The notes under the pieces were generated by a model. The model saw only the letters and a list, made by a program, of their open reading frames with translations. It ran no database searches and was not told the DNA's origin. From assembly GCA_003695725.1 (NCBI GenBank), contig RFHX01000193.1, positions 1 through 14,959 of the forward strand: a stretch of DNA of 14,959 nt, written 5' to 3'. Below, piece by piece: positions 1 through 6,596 of this stretch. Positions within the stretch are counted from its first letter, which is position 1, and every line of letters starts with the position of its first letter. The DNA is from Candidatus Schekmanbacteria bacterium (GTDB taxonomy: Bacteria > Schekmanbacteria > GWA2-38-11 > J061). The translations under genes were made by a program, and so were the position numbers.

Positions 1-4
1 AATT

Positions 5-50
5 AAAGTTAAGGATGTGTTGTATTTATCAACTTCATTTTCTTAACTTT
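5..50. repeat. Perfect 9-bp inverted repeat upstream of the ferritin-like gene
   Basis: AAAGTTAAG at 5-13 is the exact reverse complement of CTTAACTTT at 42-50, with 28 bases between. A smaller pair, GTTG at 19-22 and CAAC at 30-33, is nested inside. The right arm ends directly before the purine-rich ribosome binding site at 51-63. It could be an operator for a dyad-binding regulator or a leader hairpin next to the Shine-Dalgarno site. The two cannot be told apart from this sequence, and no promoter boxes are clear in the few bases upstream. Confidence 0.5.
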
Positions 51-54
51 GGAG

Positions 55-62
55 AGGAGGTG
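55..62 (+). promoter_or_regulatory. Strong Shine-Dalgarno site for the ferritin-like gene
   Basis: AGGAGGTG lies five bases before the ATG at 68. It is nearly a full match to the anti-Shine-Dalgarno end of 16S rRNA and fixes the start. It is the strongest ribosome binding site in the window along with the one before 979, so this gene is probably well translated. Confidence 0.8.
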
Positions 63-67
63 GATAA

Positions 68-559
68 ATGGCAAACATTTTATTAAACGGCCTTGCTGAA
101 TCTCTTATAACGGCTTTAGCTAATGAGATAAGGGTAATCGAGTTATATTCGAAGTGTCTGAAGCATGAAATAAGTGATGATATGAAGGATGTGATATCTG
201 CAATAATAAACGCGAAGAAAAGACATATGAAAATGTTGAGCGATTTTTTTGAAAAAAAATTTAATAAAAAACTCGATGATTCAAAGATAAAAGAACTATC
301 CCTTGAAAATATCAAAAGTCTTGCTTTTGAACAATATACGCTCCACCTTCTTGATGTTGCCCTTGGTTATCAGACAAGAGGTAAAGACCATCTTGAAAGG
401 TCGGCACAAAACTTTTCCGACTATAAAGATGTGCAAGCTCTCTTTACTAAACTGATAGAGGAAGAAGAAGAATATATTGCAATGATTGAAAAAGAGATAA
501 AAGCAGAGCAGGGGAAACCTTTCAATGATTTCGAGCTTGATTTGTTCGTGAGAGAATAA
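68..559 (+). CDS. Ferritin-like / rubrerythrin-type four-helix protein
   Basis: 163 residues, all predicted helix, with the size and layout of a rubrerythrin-type ferritin-like domain and no rubredoxin tail. Helix 1 carries E20, E25 and Y27. Helix 2 ends in a KKRH stretch with H53, where diiron members have ExxH. Helix 3 is around residues 92-115. Helix 4 has five glutamates (131-135) followed by Y136, where the family usually has ExxH. Relatives bind a diiron centre and act in peroxide or iron handling in the cytoplasm. Here one glutamate and one histidine ligand appear to be replaced, so metal binding is uncertain. The start is fixed by a near-perfect Shine-Dalgarno site. The gene stands alone, with 419 gene-free bases after it. 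The fold call is fairly safe; the activity is not. Confidence 0.65.
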   Translation: MANILLNGLAESLITALANEIRVIELYSKCLKHEISDDMKDVISAIINAKKRHMKMLSDFFEKKFNKKLDDSKIKELSLENIKSLAFEQYTLHLLDVALGYQTRGKDHLERSAQNFSDYKDVQALFTKLIEEEEEYIAMIEKEIKAEQGKPFNDFELDLFVRE

Positions 560-978
560 AGAATTCATCATATTGTATCTGTCAAAATAAGATTTTTCTA
601 TCTTTAGGAAATTGTGGTTACCTTTATTGTTTGAGCATATTTTTTGATAATTCGATTGCAAAAGCCAATCATTTACACTGATATCTTGTGATTCAACACC
701 TGAATCTGAGTATAGAGAGATTTCAATGACACTCAATTTGGAAAGTAGTAAAAATTTTATTCAACAGTAGGAAAAGTTTTTTGTCATATAATGAAAAAAA
801 AATGGTATTGAAAGATATTTTTCCGGCGGAGGTAGAACATCAAGATTAAGTAATATTTCAATAAACTTCTTGTCTGTTTTTTGAAAATAATGCATAGTAA
901 TGCTGATGAATCCTGCTCAGTGAAATTCTTCACAAAGATGAAAATTATCGAATAAAGACTCTGAAAAGGAGGAGTCAG
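560..978. other. Gene-free intergenic region, 419 bp
   Basis: No convincing gene is present. The open frames on the minus strand overlap neighbouring genes, have no ribosome binding site and read as low-complexity Phe/Ile/Lys-rich protein. A perfect TATAAT occurs at 787-792 but has no good -35 box 16-18 bases upstream. A weaker pair is TTGAAA at 808-813 with TAGAAC at 833-838, spacing 19. Either could serve the secreted-protein gene at 979. No GC-rich terminator with a T-tract follows the gene ending at 559; only a short AAGAT/ATCTT pair is seen near 590-605. Confidence 0.5.
965..974 (+). promoter_or_regulatory. Strong Shine-Dalgarno site for the secreted protein
   Basis: AAAGGAGGAG ends four bases before the ATG at 979, with the GGAGG core six bases upstream. 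It supports this ATG, which also gives an intact signal peptide directly at the N-terminus. Confidence 0.8.
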
Positions 979-3900
979 ATGTGCCGTTTTAGTCACATAT
1001 TTCGGTTTTCTATCTTTTTTATTTCATCTTTATTACTTTTAATGCCTCCTGCCCTATCTCATAGTAAAAAAATCACATATTCACCGAGTCTCACTGATTC
1101 CATTACAAGAATATCAATATCACCTTTTTCCAAATATCTCAAATTGGGGAAAAAGCAAAGATTTAGAATCAAACTAAGGGGCTTGGATAATCTGTCCTCA
1201 GAGAGTAAAGAGAGGATAAAGGATATCAAGAGAAGCTTCAAATGGTCAGTAAATGGGATTGAAGGTGGGAATGGTAAATATGGTAAAATCGACAGAAAAG
1301 GCAAATACCGTGCGCCTAAAAAGATAACCGGTAATAATCGTATTATCGTTGCGGCATACAGCCCTGATTTAGGATTGGAGAGCCCTGATGCAGTTGTAAT
1401 TCTTGTTAAAAAGAAAACAGGTAAAGGACGCCTATATATCAAAGCAAGGTGGATGTCAAAGGGGAACAAACGCGCTCTACAGGGAGAAATCCCTGAAGAG
1501 GTAAAAAAAGTAAAAGGCATATTGAAAGATGGCAAAATAGTGATTGAGGAGAAGTTGGTAGATGTAAATGAAAGAAAGATAGAATTTTCATCTGTCCCTC
1601 TTGGCAGGGTATATACGGTTATCCTTCAAGGTATTGATGAAAACGGTGCTGTAATCTATGAGGGAGTCCATAAGAATGTGAAACCAAGACTCCCTGACAA
1701 AAAGCCAAAACCTATTGTTATTGTCTTGAAGACGAAGGAAGGAGAGATAACGATTTCCAATATAACACCGCAGATTGAGAAGATTACCGCAGGGGGCAAA
1801 CAGAAATTTGAAGCAAAGCTCATAGGTGCATTCGACCCTGAAGGTGATGCAATAAAATGGTCAGTTGTAGGCGGTGCGACCGAAGGTCCCATTGGAAATA
1901 TCACCCAGAAGGGACTTTATACAGCGCCGACAACTACATTATCCCCCATTACTGTAACGATTAGAGCTTCTTGGCGCGAGGATGAGAGGAAATTTTCGGA
2001 ATATAGTTTTCAGGTTGTGCCAAATGTTTCAGTTTCTATTTCTCCTTCTTCCACCAGTGTTGAGTCAGGTGGGAAGGTTCAATTCACTGCTTTGGTTACA
2101 GGTGCGTCAGATACGGGTGTTTCTTGGACAGTGGAAGGAGGCGCAGTTAATGGGGCAATAGATGATACAGGACTTTATACGGCTCCTCAGGTTGAAGTAA
2201 CGAAGACTATCAACGTGCATGCAACAAGTGTTGTTGATACATCCAAATATTCAGAAGCTCAGGTCATAGTAAAGCCATTGCCACCTCAGGTTGTAGCAGT
2301 ATATCCAACTGGAGATGCTATAGGAGTGCCGGTAGATACGGTTATTTCAGCTACATTCAGCAGAAAGATGGATAGTTCAACAATAGATTCTTCATCATTT
2401 ATGATAAATGGAATTACAGGTACTATTTCAACCAAAGGGAATACAGTGCTTTTTTATCCAAACAATGAGCTTGAATATGAAAAAGTTTATACAGTTACAA
2501 TTTTTAGCACTATTAGAGATATAAATGGTATTCCATTGGAGAAAAATTATAAATGGTCCTTTTCAACAACAGGCCAGCTTTTTGTATCAGATGCTAATAC
2601 CTTAAGAATTTGTAGTATAAACAATTTTTCAAAAAACAAAGAGATAAAGATTTCATTATCTACAGAAGGTGGATATGAATATGGATACCATATGACAATG
2701 GATAATATAAATAAACGATTATTTGTTATTAATGGAGGCAACGGCATTGAGATATTTGATTTTGCTTCAGGAGAAATAATAAATTGGTCTGCTACAGGAG
2801 GATCTCCTTTGGGAGTAACAGTGCAGAATGATGGAAAAATCATTGTAGTAGATGAACTAACTGAAGATATGAATCGTTATAACCCAGATCTTAGCTTTCT
2901 TGACGATAATGATTATTATAAATTTGACGATCCTGAAGGTGTTGCTTACGACTCATATCATAACCGTATTTATGTTGCAGAACAAAATGATGACAAGATC
3001 TTTATATTTAATGGAACAACTTTAGCTCATATAAACACTGTAAATGTTGACCCAGATAATGCAGACGCACCTTATTGGTTGGTAGTAGATGGAGCTGTAA
3101 ACCGTCTTTTTGTACTTTCCGATGATTATAGTGGTATTTTTGTGTATGATATTATTTCAAATGGAAACGATCTTAAATTTAATAAAAAAATTCCTTCTTC
3201 AGGTGATTGCTATGGTACATTAGCTTTAAGCAAAACAGACCATAAGCTTTTTGCGGTAAATTACTGTAATGATACAGTTGAAGTCTTCAGTACAGAAAGT
3301 CTCAATTTTCTCGGAACAGTTCCTGTCTCATGTACTGGAACAGATCCTTTGATGATTGCAGCTGGAGGCTCTATTCCTGAACCTCCCCCTCAGACTGTAT
3401 TTACAGGCACGCTTTTTGCTGAATCGTTCAGCGGCTCTACAAGTGACAGCGAGGCAACTGCAGTCCGTCAGACATCAGATGGCGGATATGTTGCAGTTGG
3501 CAGAAGCTATTCACCAGCTACAGCCGGTGATATATTCGTAATGAAACTCGATTCCAATGGTTCGATAAATTGGCAAAAGATATTGGATTCATCTTCATGG
3601 GATTATGCGAACGATGTTATCGAAAGTTCCGATGGCGGTTATGTCGTAGGGGGCTATACTACAGCCGGTCCAGCCAGTCATAATGCATTATTGGCAAAAT
3701 TGGATTCCAATGGAAATGTTCAGTGGTCTAATGTCTATGGAGGAAGCGAACAAACTGAAATAAAAAGCGTCCGTGAAACATCAGATGGCGGCTATATTGC
3801 CGTGGGAAGAGCTAATGACAGCACCTTCTGGTTAGCGTGGGCTTTAAAAGTAGATTCAAATGGGATACCTGAATGGCACACGTATCTATTGTCAACTGCA

Positions 3901-4659
3901 GAGAGCGAACTAAATTCTGTAATTGAAGATTCTGGTGGAAATTATGTTGCTGTGGGAAATGCTATTGAAAATGGAGTGAGAAATGTTTGGATTGTCAAAT
4001 TTGGACCTTTTGGAAGTAGCACTCTAACATCCTATAACATTACAAGCGATGATTGGGGATATTCAATAGACAAGACATTGGATGGCGGCTACATAATTGC
4101 AGGACAAAGCTTTTCCTGGAATGGCTTATTGATGAAAGTAAATCCTGATTTCTCAACAGCTTGGCAGAAGAGTTATGGAGGAAGCGGTTTTGACAGATTT
4201 TATTCTGTGAGACAGACAACTGATGGTGGATATGTAGCCGTTGGGTATTCATCCTCTTTTTCTTCTGCAGGAGATAATTCTGCATGGATGATAAAGGTTG
4301 ATGCATCTGGGAATGTATTATGGCAGAAAGAATATTTCTCTCCATTATCCATTCTGGGTGAGGTCTTTCATTCTGTCGAAATGACCGTAGATGGAGGTTT
4401 TATTGTAGCTGGTGCAGGCGATATAGCAGGTAATGATACACAAGAACCGTGGGTACTTCATCTTGATAATAATGGCAATGCAAAAAATGGTTGCATTTTT
4501 GATGTGTTGACGACGAATCTGAGTGTTTTGGACCATACAGCGTCTATATCTTCTGGTGTCAGTTCTTTAGAAGGGAGTCTTGGTGAAGTAAATAATATTG
4601 TACTTTCAGAAAGCAGCTATTCATTGACTGCCAATGATTCATGTGCGACAACTTATTAA
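979..4659 (+). CDS. Large secreted Ig-like and double beta-propeller protein
   Basis: 1226 residues. Residues 1-27 form a signal peptide (basic start, Phe/Leu/Ile core, cut near A-L-S). Residues about 42-140 form an Ig-like module ending in a KGKYRAP-type strand, and 145-250 form a carboxypeptidase-regulatory-like module. Two further bacterial Ig-like modules (about 258-350 and 350-432) share the 'GxI..xGLYTAP' ending. Residues 434-530 form an SbsA-type Ig domain (Big_5: 'YPTGDAIGVPVDTVISATFS', C-terminal KWSFST). Residues 531-798 hold six LFV/YV strands, as in NHL/YVTN six-bladed propellers. Residues about 812-1170 carry seven SDGGYVAVG repeats about 50 residues apart, a seven-bladed propeller. 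Families with this make-up are exported or cell-surface proteins of unknown ligand. There is no lipobox, LPXTG or C-terminal sorting domain that I recognise. The protein ends with a Ser-rich, Cys-containing tail (C1171 region). Binding or adhesion is an inference; no catalytic motif is visible. Confidence 0.85.
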   Translation: MCRFSHIFRFSIFFISSLLLLMPPALSHSKKITYSPSLTDSITRISISPFSKYLKLGKKQRFRIKLRGLDNLSSESKERIKDIKRSFKWSVNGIEGGNGKYGKIDRKGKYRAPKKITGNNRIIVAAYSPDLGLESPDAVVILVKKKTGKGRLYIKARWMSKGNKRALQGEIPEEVKKVKGILKDGKIVIEEKLVDVNERKIEFSSVPLGRVYTVILQGIDENGAVIYEGVHKNVKPRLPDKKPKPIVIVLKTKEGEITISNITPQIEKITAGGKQKFEAKLIGAFDPEGDAIKWSVVGGATEGPIGNITQKGLYTAPTTTLSPITVTIRASWREDERKFSEYSFQVVPNVSVSISPSSTSVESGGKVQFTALVTGASDTGVSWTVEGGAVNGAIDDTGLYTAPQVEVTKTINVHATSVVDTSKYSEAQVIVKPLPPQVVAVYPTGDAIGVPVDTVISATFSRKMDSSTIDSSSFMINGITGTISTKGNTVLFYPNNELEYEKVYTVTIFSTIRDINGIPLEKNYKWSFSTTGQLFVSDANTLRICSINNFSKNKEIKISLSTEGGYEYGYHMTMDNINKRLFVINGGNGIEIFDFASGEIINWSATGGSPLGVTVQNDGKIIVVDELTEDMNRYNPDLSFLDDNDYYKFDDPEGVAYDSYHNRIYVAEQNDDKIFIFNGTTLAHINTVNVDPDNADAPYWLVVDGAVNRLFVLSDDYSGIFVYDIISNGNDLKFNKKIPSSGDCYGTLALSKTDHKLFAVNYCNDTVEVFSTESLNFLGTVPVSCTGTDPLMIAAGGSIPEPPPQTVFTGTLFAESFSGSTSDSEATAVRQTSDGGYVAVGRSYSPATAGDIFVMKLDSNGSINWQKILDSSSWDYANDVIESSDGGYVVGGYTTAGPASHNALLAKLDSNGNVQWSNVYGGSEQTEIKSVRETSDGGYIAVGRANDSTFWLAWALKVDSNGIPEWHTYLLSTAESELNSVIEDSGGNYVAVGNAIENGVRNVWIVKFGPFGSSTLTSYNITSDDWGYSIDKTLDGGYIIAGQSFSWNGLLMKVNPDFSTAWQKSYGGSGFDRFYSVRQTTDGGYVAVGYSSSFSSAGDNSAWMIKVDASGNVLWQKEYFSPLSILGEVFHSVEMTVDGGFIVAGAGDIAGNDTQEPWVLHLDNNGNAKNGCIFDVLTTNLSVLDHTASISSGVSSLEGSLGEVNNIVLSESSYSLTANDSCATTY
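3412..4470 (+). repeat. Seven tandem ~50-codon propeller repeats within the secreted protein
   Basis: The DGG (or SGG) codons of the repeat core start at 3478, 3631, 3784, 3931, 4081, 4222 and 4390, giving units of 51, 51, 49, 50, 47 and 56 codons. Each unit reads roughly (R/I)xTSDGGYxAVG, then a segment ending in a WxxKxDSNG-type strand and WQK. Seven units match one closed seven-bladed beta-propeller. Codon use differs between units even where the residues agree, so the repeats are old and not a recent DNA-level expansion. The fourth unit is the most degenerate (DSGGN). Confidence 0.8.
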
Positions 4660-4932
4660 TTCTATGTTTTGCACACTCATTTGTTGTTTTTCATAGCTTT
4701 AATCAAAGTGTAAATAGTTCAAATGGAAGTTCAAATTTAATCGTCTTTTCATTTCCCACTTCGAGATTTAAAATATGATGGAACTTTATGTCCATCTATC
4801 ATTTTGCTTACTCAATTCTTATATACGCCAGTAAATAGCAATTCCCTGCAATTAAGTTTCTCCTGTTGGTTTACGCCAGATATTGTGTCGGATGACAGGT
4901 CTATTGTTGATTCCGATGTAGCTGGCCAATAG
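4660..4932. other. Gene-free stretch before the truncated amidotransferase-like gene
   Basis: No start codon with a ribosome binding site and no recognisable protein is present. The frame that continues into the downstream remnant is open from 4741 to a TAG at 4930-4932, but its translation does not look like the Rossmann-type beginning expected for the domain. The other two frames are broken by stops in 4862-4925. CTATG (4662-4666) and CATAG (4692-4696) form only a 5-bp, long-loop pair, so no credible terminator follows the gene ending at 4659. Confidence 0.45.
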
Positions 4933-5499
4933 GGGCACTCTCTTATTATTGGATACTGGACAGTCGACGGCACGATTGATATACAGTATCACGACTCCTA
5001 TATGGAAAGCAATTTTCCTGTCAATGCAAGCCAATGGTATCATAGTGTTGTGAATTTCGTTTCGGCAGGAGGAGGTGTGGTAACAGGTGAATGGATTGTA
5101 TGGAGTATAGGAGCAGCAGGCGCACATTCAGGTCTTGAACCGATTATTCCAGTAACTTATGCCGGAAGCTATATCACCAATACTACAACGCCAAATACTC
5201 ATACACAGGCAACAGCTGACTCTGTGCTAAACAATGGTCTTTCCTATTGCTTCAGTTTTTATATGGATAATTTAGGCGGTTCTGAATCCTGTCTTACAAC
5301 AAAGAGCAGTGCTTCTACATTTTATACGAGTGACCATGGGGGCTCATACTGCCCATCGGGAAATACGGGAGCGGCATGCTGGAATTACGCCAGCGGCAGA
5401 GTGATTAGTTTTTCAACATTGATTTCCTCTCTTGAATTATCAGACCCCTATTACACAACGCTCTTTGTCAATTCCGTAGAATGGGCAGGAAAATGGTAA
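4933..5499 (+). pseudogene. C-terminal remnant of a secreted ThuA/amidotransferase-like protein
   Basis: The readable frame begins after a TAG at 4930-4932. The first ATG, at 5002, has no Shine-Dalgarno site, and protein-like sequence (IIGYWTVDG) continues upstream of it. Residues counted from that ATG include FVSAGGGVVTGEWIVW (19-34), then L-E-P-I-I-P-V-T, and a C-terminus GRVISFS...LFVNSVEWAGKW. This is the usual second half of GATase1/ThuA-like domains in bacterial exported proteins: a 'GGGLVTTEW' strand-turn and a final 'GRVVYF...LL.NAVEW'. The first half of the fold and any signal peptide are missing, so it is probably a decayed gene. Four cysteines (CFSF, SCL, YCP, ACW) fit an extracellular ancestor. 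A short functional 165-residue gene starting at 5002 is less likely but not excluded. Confidence 0.55.
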
Positions 5500-5538
5500 G
5501 AGAATAACCTTTAAAAATCTTGTGATTTTCATTTTCTC
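5500..5538 (+). terminator. Weak AT-rich hairpin after the remnant
   Basis: AAAATC (5514-5519) and GATTTT (5524-5529) pair perfectly around a TTGT loop, and GAGAA (5500-5504) and TTCTC (5534-5538) could close an outer stem. The hairpin lies directly after the stop at 5497-5499. The stem is almost all A-T and only a broken T-tract follows, so it is a poor intrinsic terminator at best. Confidence 0.25.
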
Positions 5539-5650
5539 AAGCAAAAATAAAAAAATCATTCAAATTCCATTTTAAATCAAAAGAGTATGTTTTATTTTTA
5601 AACCTGATTATCCTTTTAATGGATTTTTCTTGAATTTTTAAAGTGCCCTC

Positions 5651-5679
5651 TTGACTATAATTTTTTCATATTCTATTTA
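5651..5679 (+). promoter_or_regulatory. Sigma70-type promoter for the biosynthetic operon
   Basis: TTGACT (5651-5656) and TATTTA (5674-5679) are separated by exactly 17 bases, with 5/6 and 4/6 matches to the TTGACA/TATAAT consensus. The sequence around them is AT-rich. Transcription would start near 5686 and leave a leader of about 175 bases before the GTG at 5861. It is the only good promoter seen before the seven same-direction genes that follow. Confidence 0.5.
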
Positions 5680-5764
5680 ACAGGCAAGACATAAGCATTG
5701 GAGAGTTGGTAACGCTTTGAATCGTAAGATTATTTTTTTGGAAAATTAATCTTTTTCTTTTGAT

Positions 5765-5795
5765 ATGCCGAAATTTCAAGTGCTTATTTTGGTAT
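5765..5795 (+). promoter_or_regulatory. Leader hairpin in the operon 5' region
   Basis: ATGCCGAAAT (5765-5774) can pair with ATTTTGGTAT (5786-5795) over ten positions (eight Watson-Crick and two G-U) around an 11-base loop. It sits within the predicted untranslated leader, about 65 bases before the start at 5861. No T-tract follows, so it is not an intrinsic terminator. I do not recognise a known riboswitch. It may be chance in AT-rich DNA. Confidence 0.25.
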
Positions 5796-5860
5796 GGCAG
5801 AAGATATTTGGAGATAAGAAATCTTTATTGGATAAACAACAAATTTAGCGGAGTAATTGG

Positions 5861-6586
5861 GTGTATAAAGGCAAAACGGTTTCAGTAATTCTTCCTACCT
5901 ATAATGAGAAGGATTCAATAAGGCAGGTTATCAATGATTTTTTTGATACCGGTTATGTTGATGAGGTGGTTGTCGTCAATAATAATGCCGCTGAGGGAAC
6001 AGAAGAAGAAGTAAATAAAACACAAGCCAGACAAATCTTTGAAAAAAAACAGGGCTATGGATATGCTACCCAACGAGGACTTGCCGAAGCCAAAGGAGAC
6101 CTTTTAGTTATTTGCGAACCTGATGGGACATTTATTGCCCATGACATAATCAAACTGCTTGCTTATTCTGAGGATTTTGATGTCGTTTTTGGGACGAGGA
6201 CGACTTCAAAAATGATTCTTGAAGGAGCAAATATGGGATTTTTCCTGAGACTCGGCAATTGGGCTGTGGCGAAAATGATGGAAGTTCTCTTTCTTACAAG
6301 CGCTTTGACAGATGTAGGATGTACGATGCGACTTCTTTCAAGAAATGCTTATGAAAAGATAAAGGACCAATTTACAATAGGAGGCTCGCACTTTGGTCCA
6401 GAATTGATGTGTCTTGTAATAATAAATAAAATAAGTTTTATGGAGATACCTGTAAAATATGCTCCCCGTGTTGGAAAATCGTCAGTAACAGGTGATAAAG
6501 TTGTTGCTTTTTTCTTGGGGCTTAAGATGATTTCACTTATTATAAAGTATAGAATTAAAAGTCTCTTTTCATTAAAGAAGGGTTGA
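5861..6586 (+). CDS. Family 2 glycosyltransferase, DPM1-like
   Basis: 241 residues, the usual length for soluble dolichyl/polyprenyl-phosphate sugar synthase-like GT2 enzymes. The N-terminal strand VSVILPTYNE (residues 8-17) is the nucleotide-sugar site. KQGYGYATQRGL (about 63-75) is the usual 'G.G.A...G' helix. The metal-binding acidic motif is E86-P87-D88, an ExD variant of DxD, followed by GTF. FGTR, then DVGCTMRL, and GKSSVTG (205-211) are typical of the DPM1/DPG-synthase branch. A hydrophobic stretch near 213-235 could attach it to the membrane. Relatives move a sugar from a nucleotide donor to polyprenyl phosphate on the cytoplasmic side. Donor and acceptor here are unknown. The start is GTG with GGAG about six bases upstream. 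It is first in the operon, and the next gene starts ten bases after its stop. Confidence 0.85.
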   Translation: MYKGKTVSVILPTYNEKDSIRQVINDFFDTGYVDEVVVVNNNAAEGTEEEVNKTQARQIFEKKQGYGYATQRGLAEAKGDLLVICEPDGTFIAHDIIKLLAYSEDFDVVFGTRTTSKMILEGANMGFFLRLGNWAVAKMMEVLFLTSALTDVGCTMRLLSRNAYEKIKDQFTIGGSHFGPELMCLVIINKISFMEIPVKYAPRVGKSSVTGDKVVAFFLGLKMISLIIKYRIKSLFSLKKG

Positions 6587-6596
6587 CCACCAATTT

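Noticed and set aside
296-996. Minus-strand open frames (296-736 and 784-996) in and around the first intergenic region
   Set aside because: They overlap the ends of strongly supported + genes, lack ribosome binding sites, and translate to Phe/Ile/Lys-rich low-complexity protein without family features.
3412-4470. DNA-level tandem repeat or recent repeat expansion in the propeller region
   Set aside because: The units match only at protein level; synonymous codons differ between units, so this is an old domain repeat.
4930-4932. TAG as a pyrrolysine or readthrough codon inside a full-length gene
   Set aside because: The open frame upstream (4741-4929) does not look like the missing N-terminal half of the domain and has no start with a ribosome binding site, so gene decay explains it better.
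4852-5127. Minus-strand frame of 91 codons opposite the amidotransferase-like remnant
   Set aside because: The + strand frame over the same bases carries clear family motifs (GGGVVTGEW); the minus frame has none and no ribosome binding site.
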